A stretch of 64,000 bases of DNA from Sphingobacteriia bacterium 24-36-13 (lineage in GTDB: Bacteria > Bacteroidota > Bacteroidia > Chitinophagales > Chitinophagaceae): NCBI GenBank assembly GCA_002281875.1, contig NCHN01000008.1, forward strand, positions 1-64,000. The letters run 5' to 3'. The position numbers were made by a program, and so were the translations under genes. Positions 34,395 through 42,538 of the stretch are shown here, in pieces. Position 1 is the stretch's first letter, and the number at the start of each line of letters is the position of its first letter. The notes below the pieces were generated by a model, which worked only from the letters and a program-made list of their open reading frames with translations, made no database searches and was not told the origin of the DNA.

Positions 34395-35405
34395 CTAAAT
34401 TTCTGTATCCTCCAAATGATTGTTTTTTACCCTTTTCTCCAAGTAACTCATAAACTTATGATGAAGCGGGCTAAATGCCAATACAAATATTCCGGATAAT
34501 AATGAAGATAATATAACATCAGATATTTCGAGTTTGTGCGAAAGCCAATGTAAAAAATAATGTTCTATCGTATTATATATAAGCACAATGACGATAAATA
34601 TTAAACCATCAACAAGCGTTCGCCTAATAAGTATTCCAGTATCAAAAGTATTTGAAAAAAACAAACTCATTATCTGTGATAGTACGAATGTAAGTATCAA
34701 ACCAATATTAAATACCAGTTTAACATTGCGAGAAACTTCCGTTACGCTGGCATTCAATATAGAATAAACAATCATTATTAAAGTAAAGGAAATCAACCCC
34801 CAGAAAAGCCATAAGATTTTATTTCTTTCTGTTTTAGATGACTTTTTATAATTAACATACAAACAAAGCAATCCAGTAATTAGTACAAATAAATCACTTA
34901 GTTTTTCACTGACTTTTAACAATGCGCATCCTGCCAGTAGTATAGGGAATATTAACCAAGTATAGTCCTTTATTGCCCAATTTAAATATCTGGATGCTAT
35001 TTTGTTTTTTGGAAACACAGCAGTGATATCCTGTTTTAAAATTTGCCGAGGAAAACTTTGTAAAGCTTTTATATAAATCGTTCCTGTTAATGCATTTATC
35101 ATTAACAAGCCAAAAAAAGGTATCCAATCTGGATTCATCAATTGTAAGTATTGAATTATCCAGTTCATTGAAATTGTGGCGAGAAACAAAGCAAACAGAA
35201 TAATACCTTTTTGCTGCTTAGTTTTTACTGAAATAATAAAGGAGAAAATAATCAATAGGGGTATTGAAATAATGTGGGCTATCGATGTAAAATAACGACC
35301 ATCATTTCTATATAAAGGGTTACCAAGCAGATTAACAAAAAATAATATCAATAAGACAATTGTAATAGAGATAAACAAGTAATTTATTCCTTTTAATAGT
35401 TTCAT
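34395..35405 (-). CDS. Multi-pass membrane sensor-like protein without output domain
   Basis: 336 residues with about nine or ten hydrophobic segments from the N-terminus (YLFISITIVLLILFFVNLLG) to about 300 (VILSSLLSGIFVLAFSPLHH). The last portion, RRTLVDGLIFIVIVLIYNTI and then FSPLHHKFMSYLEKRVKNNH, closely resembles the membrane input module that in many histidine kinases is followed by GAF and kinase domains. Here the protein ends 12 residues later, so no transmitter is attached. It could be a stand-alone receptor or a truncated kinase. It is monocistronic, flanked by long gaps, and not obviously tied to the riboswitch operon. No function is assigned. Confidence 0.7.
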   Translation of the reverse strand: MKLLKGINYLFISITIVLLILFFVNLLGNPLYRNDGRYFTSIAHIISIPLLIIFSFIISVKTKQQKGIILFALFLATISMNWIIQYLQLMNPDWIPFFGLLMINALTGTIYIKALQSFPRQILKQDITAVFPKNKIASRYLNWAIKDYTWLIFPILLAGCALLKVSEKLSDLFVLITGLLCLYVNYKKSSKTERNKILWLFWGLISFTLIMIVYSILNASVTEVSRNVKLVFNIGLILTFVLSQIMSLFFSNTFDTGILIRRTLVDGLIFIVIVLIYNTIEHYFLHWLSHKLEISDVILSSLLSGIFVLAFSPLHHKFMSYLEKRVKNNHLEDTEI

Positions 35406-35529
35406 TACATTGATTTTTTTATTAATTGTTTATCAGTTCATTTTCGTAGAGTCTTTGCTAGCATTATGCCTAACACTTAAATATACGCTACTCAATCATT
35501 GAAAAAAAATTAGCTGCGTTACAAATGAA

Positions 35530-36714
35530 TTACTGCTCGTCTATACTCTTCAAAACAATATCACAAAGCCAGTGTAATTCTTCTTCTGTAATTATTAATG
35601 GTGGAGCGATTCTGATTCTATCTGGTGCAAATAAAAACCAATCGGTGACCAATCCATTTTGAACACAGGCATGCGCTACGGCTTCGGTCATTTTAGGAGA
35701 AGCAAATTGTACACTCATCCATAATCCAAAACAATTCACTGAAACAATGGAAGGATGTTGCAAACGTGTTTTTAAAATAGCTGCTTTGCTCGGAATATCC
35801 TTGATCCAATGGGGGTTTACAATCAATTCTTCAAACGCTGCTTTGCCTGCTGCACAAGAAACGGGGTGTCCGCCGAATGTAGTGATATGTCCTAGAACAG
35901 GGGCATAAGTTAATGTGTTCATGAGTCGCTGGTCGGCAATGAATGCACCCAGCGGCATCCCTCCACCCAAGGCCTTGCCCAATAACAAAATATCGGGCAC
36001 AATACCATATTGTTCAAAAGCCCATAAAGTTCCTGTTCTACCGAAGCCCGCTTGTATTTCGTCTAATATCAACAACACACAATGTTGATCGCATTTTGCG
36101 CGTAAAGCTTTCATCCATTTTTCGGAGGGAGCAGTGACGCCGCTTTCAGCCTGAACCGTTTCAATAATTACGCAGGCTGTTGTTGAATCGATGGCTTCAA
36201 TCAATTCATCAGCACCATAATCATAATGGTATACATCGGGCAATAAGGGTCTGAATGCATTTCTAAAATACTCATCTCCCATTACACTCAATGCACCTTG
36301 TGTACTGCCATGGTATGATTGATTGGCTGCAATAATTTTAGTGCGATTGGTAATTCGCTTGGCCAGCTTCATTGCACCTTCTGTAGCTTCTGCCCCACTA
36401 TTGGTAAAGTACACACAGTTTAAAGAGGCTGGCAAATATTCAGTTAGCAATTTTGCATAAGCCACTTGCGGCTGTTCAATAAATTCACCATACACGATCA
36501 CATGCATATAAGCCGCGGCTTGTTCCTGCACTGCTTTTATAACAGCAGGATTGCCATGACCAACATTACACACGCTAAATCCTGCAATGCCATCAATATA
36601 TTTTTTCCCATGGGTATCGGTGAGCCACACCCCTTCTGCACTGGCCATTTCAATGCCAATGGGTTTGGGAGAAGTTTGTGCAACATGGTCTAAAAATAAT
36701 TGCCGATGATTCAT
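35530..36714 (-). CDS. Class III (ornithine/GABA-type) PLP aminotransferase
   Basis: Pyridoxal-phosphate enzyme of 394 residues. Features: NSGAEATEGAMKLAKRITNR (cofactor phosphate loop), ANQSYHGSTQGALSVMG, the cofactor aspartate in ILDEIQAGFGRTG, and the Schiff-base lysine K247 in LLLGKALGGGMPLGAF, followed by THTTFGG-like GHITTFGGHPVSCAAG. The family includes acetylornithine, ornithine, GABA and aspartate aminotransferase labels; no arginine genes are near, so the substrate is left open. The start ATG at 36712-36714 faces the gamma-carbonic-anhydrase gene with about 60 bases between the two starts. Confidence 0.9.
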   Translation of the reverse strand: MNHRQLFLDHVAQTSPKPIGIEMASAEGVWLTDTHGKKYIDGIAGFSVCNVGHGNPAVIKAVQEQAAAYMHVIVYGEFIEQPQVAYAKLLTEYLPASLNCVYFTNSGAEATEGAMKLAKRITNRTKIIAANQSYHGSTQGALSVMGDEYFRNAFRPLLPDVYHYDYGADELIEAIDSTTACVIIETVQAESGVTAPSEKWMKALRAKCDQHCVLLILDEIQAGFGRTGTLWAFEQYGIVPDILLLGKALGGGMPLGAFIADQRLMNTLTYAPVLGHITTFGGHPVSCAAGKAAFEELIVNPHWIKDIPSKAAILKTRLQHPSIVSVNCFGLWMSVQFASPKMTEAVAHACVQNGLVTDWFLFAPDRIRIAPPLIITEEELHWLCDIVLKSIDEQ

Positions 36715-36773
36715 TTGAGCCCAAACTTATAATAAGATTGCCGATTATTAATATCTTCATTGCAAATTCTACT

Positions 36774-37316
36774 ATGGCTACTATTTTACCTGTTCTTGGA
36801 AAGCACCCTCAAATGGGTTCAGATTGTTTTATAGCTCCCAACGCCACGATTGTGGGCGATGTAGTAATGGGTGATGAATGTAGTGTGTGGTTTAATGCCG
36901 TAATAAGAGGAGATGTGCATTATATTAAAATTGGTAACAAAGTAAATATTCAAGATGGGGCAATCATCCACTGTACCTATCAAAAAAATCCAACTGAAAT
37001 TGGGAACCGCGTTTCTATAGGACACAATGCAATGGTGCATGGATGTACTATTCACGATGATGTGTTGATTGGCATGGGATCCATTGTGATGGATCGTTGT
37101 GTTATACAATCCAATTCTATCATAGCTGCTGGTGCTGTTTTATTAGAAGGAACGGTGGTAGAATCAGGAACTATCTATGCGGGTGTTCCTGCTAAAAAAG
37201 TAAAAGATCTATCACCCGATATGGTGCATACAGAGATTGATCGGATTGCCAACAACTATGTACAATACGCTTCTTGGTTTAAAGACTACAACCACAACAA
37301 TTTCTTGAAGCAATAA
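36774..37316 (+). CDS. Gamma-class carbonic anhydrase-like hexapeptide protein
   Basis: Left-handed beta-helix protein of about 180 residues from ATG 36774 (MATILPVLGKHPQMGSDCF), chosen over an upstream start that would overlap the divergent aminotransferase. Hexapeptide turns are visible (IGNKVNIQDGAIIHC, IGNRVSIGHNAMVHGCTIHD, DVLIGMGSIVMD). Histidines in IRGDVHYIKIG, IIHCTYQ and IGHNAMVHGC occupy zinc-ligand positions of the Cam/CaiE/PaaY group. Members bind metal, but many lack proven carbonic anhydrase activity. It ends 5 bases before the convergent rsgA stop. Confidence 0.88.
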   Translation: MATILPVLGKHPQMGSDCFIAPNATIVGDVVMGDECSVWFNAVIRGDVHYIKIGNKVNIQDGAIIHCTYQKNPTEIGNRVSIGHNAMVHGCTIHDDVLIGMGSIVMDRCVIQSNSIIAAGAVLLEGTVVESGTIYAGVPAKKVKDLSPDMVHTEIDRIANNYVQYASWFKDYNHNNFLKQ

Positions 37317-37321
37317 AATGA

Positions 37322-38248
37322 CTAATACTTTCTGTCTTCCATTGTGTCTAAGATGGTTAAGTAACTCACATAACGATCTTCGGAAACAGAACCTATGCCT
37401 ACTTGTTTTTTGACAGCACAGCCAGGTTCATTAATATGCATGCAGTTGTTAAATTGGCAATCATTGATTAATGCCCGCATTTCTGGAAAATAATGAGAGA
37501 GCTCTAATTTGCTAACGTCTACAATCCCTAATTCCCTTACCCCTGGTGTATCTATGATATGGGTTTGTTCATCAATATCGAACATCTCTGCAAAGGTAGT
37601 GGTGTGTAATCCCTTCCCACTCCAATCACTTACTTCTTGTGTTCTCAAATTAAACTGTGGAAACAAATGATTAATAAAAGTGGATTTACCTACCCCACTA
37701 TGGCCACTTAATAAAGTGGCTTTATTGGTCAATAGATTTTTTACTTCTTCTAGTCCTTGATTATTCTCAATACTGGTTAGCAAAACTTGGTAACCTGCAT
37801 TGGTATAGATATCTTTCAGCTCTTGAAATTTCTCCATTTCTTTGGCTCTATACAAGTCTGCTTTATTAAATACAATAATAGCAGGTATATGATACGCTTC
37901 ACAAGAAATTAAAAAACGATCAATAAACCCTTGTGAAGTTTTAGGATCACGCAGGGTAGCAAATAATAAACTCTGATCTAAATTGGAAGCAATAATATGG
38001 TGCATTCGTTTATTATGCGGAGACACCCTAGCCACATAATTGCGCCGATCATGAATTTGGTGAATGATGGCCGACTCTTCTTGTACGTCTTCTATCTCCA
38101 TTTCAACATCATCTCCTACCGCAATAGGATTGGTTGAAGTATGGCCATCTATTTTGAATATTCCTTTTGCACGTGCATTATAGAATTGCCCATTGGCTGC
38201 TTTTGCAACATACCAGCTACCAGTTGATTTGTATATTTTGGCCTTCAC
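37322..38248 (-). CDS. rsgA: Ribosome small-subunit-dependent GTPase RsgA
   Basis: Assembly GTPase that checks and matures the 30S subunit. 308 residues. OB-fold N-terminal domain (about 1-70), then a circularly permuted G domain: IVFNKADLY (G4) precedes the P-loop LSGHSGVGKSTFINHLFP (G1) and IIDTPGVREL (G3), the order typical of RsgA. A zinc-binding C-terminal motif reads CQFNNCMHINEPGCAV. The start faces ubiE at a distance of about 110 bases. Nothing unusual. Confidence 0.96.
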   Translation of the reverse strand: MKAKIYKSTGSWYVAKAANGQFYNARAKGIFKIDGHTSTNPIAVGDDVEMEIEDVQEESAIIHQIHDRRNYVARVSPHNKRMHHIIASNLDQSLLFATLRDPKTSQGFIDRFLISCEAYHIPAIIVFNKADLYRAKEMEKFQELKDIYTNAGYQVLLTSIENNQGLEEVKNLLTNKATLLSGHSGVGKSTFINHLFPQFNLRTQEVSDWSGKGLHTTTFAEMFDIDEQTHIIDTPGVRELGIVDVSKLELSHYFPEMRALINDCQFNNCMHINEPGCAVKKQVGIGSVSEDRYVSYLTILDTMEDRKY

Positions 38249-38348
38249 AGATACGAAGATACTAGCAGCAAGAACAATTTTTGCGAAATATTAACCCAAA
38301 TAAAGACCTTGAGTGCTTAACAGAACCCATTCAAGGGATTAAAATGAA

Positions 38349-38356
38349 TATCTTTG
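38349..38356 (+). promoter_or_regulatory. Consensus -7 box TATCTTTG immediately before ubiE
   Basis: Exact TAnnTTTG match ending only 4 bases before the ubiE ATG at 38361. If it is the promoter, transcription would begin at or very near the start codon, giving a leaderless message. No TTTG box was found at the usual -33 distance, so chance occurrence is possible. Confidence 0.4.
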
Positions 38357-38360
38357 GCCC

Positions 38361-39104
38361 ATGGCAAAATTTGCGCACGATGATGTAGTGCCTTTTAAAG
38401 AGAGTGAGCTGGCAAAGAAAGACCAGGTAGCCGATATGTTCAATAATATTGCCTATCGCTACGATTTCTTGAACCGCTTTTTGAGTGTGGGGATTGATGT
38501 GGGCTGGCGAAAAACAGCTATTAAAGAACTCAAAAGCATTGCTCCAAAAAAGATATTAGATGTTGCCACTGGCACAGCTGATGTAGCATTATTAACCGAG
38601 CAACTATTAAAACCAACCGAAATTGTAGGTATTGATATTTCAGATGGCATGCTCAGTTTTGGAAGAGAAAAAATTAAAGCAAAGGGCTTAGAAAATACCA
38701 TCACTTTATTAAATGGAGACAGCGAGAATATTCGTTTTAACAATGATTATTTTGATGCAATCACCGTTGCATTTGGGGTAAGAAATTTTCAAGACCTCAG
38801 CAAGGGTTTGCACGAAATGTATCGCGTATTAAAGCCCGGTGGCAAAGTGGTTATCTTAGAATTTTCTAAACCCAGCTCTGTTGGCTTTAAACAATTGTAT
38901 CAGTTTTACATGAACTATATCACTCCTTCTATTGGTAAACTTTTTTCTAAAAATAAAGACGCATACCAATACCTGAACGACAGTGTTCAGGCATTTCCGG
39001 AAGGAGCTCAATTTTTAAATATACTGAATGACGCAGGCTTTACCCAAACCTATTTGAAGAAACTAAGTTTCGGAATATGCACTATTTATTGCGGAAGCAA
39101 ATAG
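38361..39104 (+). CDS. ubiE: Demethylmenaquinone methyltransferase
   Basis: Methylates demethylmenaquinone to menaquinone, the main respiratory quinone of Bacteroidota. 247 residues with class I SAM-methyltransferase motifs: NIAYRYDFLNRFLSVGID at the N-terminus, motif I ILDVATGTADVALL, then GIDISDGML, AFGVRNFQDLSKGLHEMYRV and LEFSKPSSVGFKQLYQFYMN, which is specific to UbiE/MenG. A TATCTTTG box ends 4 bases before the ATG. The 3' end overlaps porT by 28 bases, a linkage also known in Flavobacteria, so translation of the two is probably coupled. menG is the alternative gene name. Confidence 0.96.
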   Translation: MAKFAHDDVVPFKESELAKKDQVADMFNNIAYRYDFLNRFLSVGIDVGWRKTAIKELKSIAPKKILDVATGTADVALLTEQLLKPTEIVGIDISDGMLSFGREKIKAKGLENTITLLNGDSENIRFNNDYFDAITVAFGVRNFQDLSKGLHEMYRVLKPGGKVVILEFSKPSSVGFKQLYQFYMNYITPSIGKLFSKNKDAYQYLNDSVQAFPEGAQFLNILNDAGFTQTYLKKLSFGICTIYCGSK

Positions 39105-39799
39105 TCCTGCTCGTGATAGGCCTACTGGGTCTTTTACAGTATAGCTATGCTCAAAAACAACTCTACCGGATGAACCGGGAAGATCAACTGTATTATTTTG
39201 GTATAACACTGGGATACAACAGTTCCTATTTGCAAGTAAACAAATCGAATTTGTTTACGCAATCGGATAGTATTTTACTGGCCGAACCTGGCTCCAGTGG
39301 GGGCATTACCATGGGATTGATGGCCACTGGAAGATTGGGTGAACATTTTCAAATAAGGGCCAACCCGCAGTTAATCATTGGGGGCGCAAGAAGTATTTCT
39401 TATCAATTAGGAAGTACCCGCGCTGGGGAAGGCAATGCTCAAATTCAACGACTGCCTTCTACTTTGGTGAGCTTTCCATTTCAATTGAAATTCAACTCCG
39501 ATAGAATTGGCAATTTCAGAACTTATATTTTGGGAGGCATTAAATATGATATTGACCTCTCTTCTAATTCCACCGCAAGAAATGCAGACGATATCATTAA
39601 ACTAAAAAGAAATGATTTTGGTGTTGAAGCAGGAATTGGATTTAATTTTTACTTACCCTTTGTAACCCTCTCACCCGAAATAAAAATAAGCTATGGCTTA
39701 TCCAATCTGCATCAAACAGATGCAGCCCTTAAATATTCCAATATTTTAGACAAAATACAGTCGAGAATGATTGTGTTTTCTTTACACATTGAAGATTAA
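39077..39799 (+). CDS. porT: Type IX secretion/gliding protein PorT (SprT-like)
   Basis: Outer-membrane-associated beta-barrel protein of 240 residues. Signal peptide IVLLVIGLLGLLQYSYA, then QKQLYRMNREDQLYYFGITL, LFTQSDSILLAEPGSSGGIT and strands up to IVFSLHIED. The position overlapping the end of ubiE and the early glycine-rich porin-like pattern match PorT, which is needed for assembly of the type IX secretion machine. It overlaps ubiE by 28 bases and is followed 32 bases later by pyrC. The generic name porin-family protein would also fit; genomic context makes PorT the better call. Confidence 0.83.
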   Translation: MHYLLRKQIVLLVIGLLGLLQYSYAQKQLYRMNREDQLYYFGITLGYNSSYLQVNKSNLFTQSDSILLAEPGSSGGITMGLMATGRLGEHFQIRANPQLIIGGARSISYQLGSTRAGEGNAQIQRLPSTLVSFPFQLKFNSDRIGNFRTYILGGIKYDIDLSSNSTARNADDIIKLKRNDFGVEAGIGFNFYLPFVTLSPEIKISYGLSNLHQTDAALKYSNILDKIQSRMIVFSLHIED

Positions 39800-39831
39800 G
39801 GTTATATGCTGTAGATTAAATAAATTGCAGC

Positions 39832-41175
39832 ATGCAACATACCATAATCAAGAATGCGAACATTATTAATGAGGGGATACAAATTCAAGGCGACTTACTT
39901 ATTAGCAATGATAGAATAGAAAAAATTGGCGGCAGTATCGATATTAAAGCCAGGGCCAATGAAATAGACGGTACTGGATTACATGCGTTACCAGGAGTGA
40001 TTGATGACCAAGTTCATTTTAGGGAACCCGGTCTTACGCATAAAGCCAATATATATACAGAAGCAAAAGCTGCTGTAGCTGGTGGCACTACTTCTTTTAT
40101 GGAAATGCCCAATACTTTTCCTGCTGCATTAACAGTAGAATTATTAGAGCAGAAATACAATAGGGCGGCTGAATCATCTTTAGCGAACTATTCTTTTTTC
40201 ATGGGAACTTCTAATGATAATTTAGAAGAGATTCTACAAATCAATAAGAAGAAGAACCAAGTTTGTGGAGTAAAAATTTTCATGGGTTCTTCTACTGGAA
40301 ATTTATTGGTGAATAATACTTTGCAATTAGAGAAAGTATTTGCAGGAACAGAATTATTGATTGCCACCCATTGCGAGGAAGAATCATTGATTAAAGAAAA
40401 CCTAGCCAATTTAAAATCAACTGGTAAAAAATTAACAGCGGCTGATCATCCCATCATACGCAACGAAGAAGTATGTTTTGAATCTTCATTCAAAGCCATT
40501 CAATTTGCAAAAAGAAACAATAGTCGCTTGCATATTTTGCATATCAGTACCGAGAGAGAATTACAATTATTTACCAATATGATTCCGTTGAAAGACAAAA
40601 GAATCACGGCAGAAGTTTGTGTGCATCATTTACATTTTACTTCTGATGATTACGACAGATTGGGTAATCAAATCAAATGCAACCCTGCTATTAAAGCGCC
40701 ATCCAATAAAGAAGCATTGTGGAAAGCCTTATTAGATGATCGTTTAGATATTATTGCTACCGATCATGCCCCACATACCTGGGAAGAAAAACAAGAAGAT
40801 TACGAACATGCACATGCGGGTTTGCCCTTGGTGCAACATTCTTTGCAATTGATGTTGCACTATGTAAAAGAGGGTCGTATTAGCTTACCTAAAGTAGTAG
40901 AGAAAATGAGTCATGCAGTGGCAGATTGTTTTCAAATTCATGAAAGAGGGTATATTAGAGAAGGGTACATGGCCGATTTAGTATTGGTAAATCTGAACAA
41001 ACCAACCACCATTAGCAAAGAAAATATCTTGTACAAATGCGGTTGGAGCCCCATGGAAGGAATGACTATGCCAGCCAGCATAGAAAAAACTTTCGTAAAT
41101 GGGCATATGGTTTATGGAAATGGGGTGTTTGATGAATCTAAGTGGGGAGCAAGAATGGAATTCAGAAGAGATTAA
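39832..41175 (+). CDS. pyrC: Dihydroorotase (class I)
   Basis: Third step of pyrimidine synthesis: cyclises carbamoyl-aspartate to dihydroorotate. Amidohydrolase of 447 residues. Metal motif PGVIDDQVHFREPG (the usual D-x-H-x-H appears as D-Q-V-H, that is DDQVHF, typical for the Bacteroidota form), THCEE, LHILHISTERE, and the catalytic aspartate in IIATDHAPHTWEEK. The C-terminal AGLPLVQHSLQLML and MADLVLVNL are usual. Located after porT in a run of plus-strand genes and followed 24 bases later by a MutS-like gene. The missing first histidine of H-x-H, if real, fits a subgroup using other ligands. Confidence 0.92.
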   Translation: MQHTIIKNANIINEGIQIQGDLLISNDRIEKIGGSIDIKARANEIDGTGLHALPGVIDDQVHFREPGLTHKANIYTEAKAAVAGGTTSFMEMPNTFPAALTVELLEQKYNRAAESSLANYSFFMGTSNDNLEEILQINKKKNQVCGVKIFMGSSTGNLLVNNTLQLEKVFAGTELLIATHCEEESLIKENLANLKSTGKKLTAADHPIIRNEEVCFESSFKAIQFAKRNNSRLHILHISTERELQLFTNMIPLKDKRITAEVCVHHLHFTSDDYDRLGNQIKCNPAIKAPSNKEALWKALLDDRLDIIATDHAPHTWEEKQEDYEHAHAGLPLVQHSLQLMLHYVKEGRISLPKVVEKMSHAVADCFQIHERGYIREGYMADLVLVNLNKPTTISKENILYKCGWSPMEGMTMPASIEKTFVNGHMVYGNGVFDESKWGARMEFRRD

Positions 41176-41199
41176 ACCAGCTATAACTGCCAGCAGCCT

Positions 41200-42513
41200 A
41201 TGCAAGTTGATAAAGTTACTTTACACGATCTGTCTGTATTTCATTCAGAGGAATATCAATCGGTTTTTCATCATGTTAATTTAACCTTAACCAATGGTGG
41301 CCGAGAGCACTTGCGTTATCTATTGGCCCATCCACTAGACAGCATTAAAGTCATTGAGCAAACCCAATTGACTATTCAACAATTGAGTAGTATCATGGAC
41401 CAATACCCCATCAGTCCTTCTAATGGAACGGTGTTGGTCATGGAAAAATTTTATGAGTCGCCCATCAATAATTATCCTTCCGATATTGGAGTAGTTAGTG
41501 CTTTGCTTTACAAATTATTGAATTTGGCAGATTATTCTTTGTCCAAATTTACCGTAGAACATGCGCTTGATTTTGTGCAAGGAATGGATAAAATAGCCGA
41601 GCTAATTTCGCTTGAAAATGGTTCTACATGGCTTACCCAAACTGCAGAACGCATTCGCCAATTGCTCAATAGAGATATAGTACCTGAAATGTTATTGGCT
41701 AATAAAAAAAGCTTATCAACTACCACTATTCTCAAATATGCTAAATTTCTAAGAGCCCGATATCGCAATGCTACAGAGGAACTCATAGAAATTCATAGTA
41801 AGTTAGATGCATACTTAAGTTTAGCGAAAGCTGCACAAAAATTCCATTTTACTTACCCCAGTGTTGTTGAAACAAATGAACCCTGTATTGAAGCAGAAGG
41901 CTTGTATCATTTTTTACTAGAAACGCCTGTTGCGTATGAAGTACAACTGAATCAATCGGCTAATTTTATTTTCTTGACTGGTGCTAATATGGCCGGGAAA
42001 AGTACGTTTATTAAAGCAGCTGGATTGGCTGCTTACATGGCCCATATTGGAATGGGGGTGCCTGCAAAAAAAATGACCATCAGCAGATTGGATGGTATAC
42101 TGAGTAATATTCAGGTAACAGACAATATCATGAAAGGAGAAAGTTTTTTCTTCAACGAAGTTCAAAGAATCAAAAAAACCATTGAAAGAATTAGTGATGG
42201 CAAAAAATGGTTGATCTTAATTGACGAATTATTTAAAGGAACCAACCAAGAAGATGCAGTTAAATGCAGCACGGTAGTAATTGAAGGATTAAGAAAATTA
42301 CCCAATGCATTGTTTGTTCTTTCCACCCATTTATACGAAATAGGCCATAACCTTAAACACCATCCCAATATTCAGTTTCGCTATTTTGAAACTGCCGTGA
42401 ACAATGACCAATTGGTGTTTAGCTATCAATTAAAAGAAGGCATTAGCAATGACCGCCTTGGTTACCTTATTTTAAAAAGAGAAGGGGTGGTATCAATGTT
42501 AGAAAATTTATAG
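41200..42513 (+). CDS. MutS-like ATPase lacking mismatch-recognition domains
   Basis: 437 residues. The C-terminal half is the MutS ABC-type ATPase: Walker A LTGANMAGKSTFIKAAGLAA (near 259-278), IQVTDNIMKGESFFFNEVQR (signature region), and Walker B LILIDELFKGTNQEDAVKCS followed by ALFVLSTHLYE. The N-terminal part (about 1-230) is helical and corresponds to the lever/clamp region; mismatch-binding domain I with its F-x-E motif is absent. Such short MutS relatives are common in Bacteroidota; their role (recombination control or something else) is unsettled. It lies between pyrC and a nitrilase with gaps of about 25 bases. Confidence 0.85.
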   Translation: MQVDKVTLHDLSVFHSEEYQSVFHHVNLTLTNGGREHLRYLLAHPLDSIKVIEQTQLTIQQLSSIMDQYPISPSNGTVLVMEKFYESPINNYPSDIGVVSALLYKLLNLADYSLSKFTVEHALDFVQGMDKIAELISLENGSTWLTQTAERIRQLLNRDIVPEMLLANKKSLSTTTILKYAKFLRARYRNATEELIEIHSKLDAYLSLAKAAQKFHFTYPSVVETNEPCIEAEGLYHFLLETPVAYEVQLNQSANFIFLTGANMAGKSTFIKAAGLAAYMAHIGMGVPAKKMTISRLDGILSNIQVTDNIMKGESFFFNEVQRIKKTIERISDGKKWLILIDELFKGTNQEDAVKCSTVVIEGLRKLPNALFVLSTHLYEIGHNLKHHPNIQFRYFETAVNNDQLVFSYQLKEGISNDRLGYLILKREGVVSMLENL

Positions 42514-42538
42514 TACCTTGACTATAAATTAATACAAC

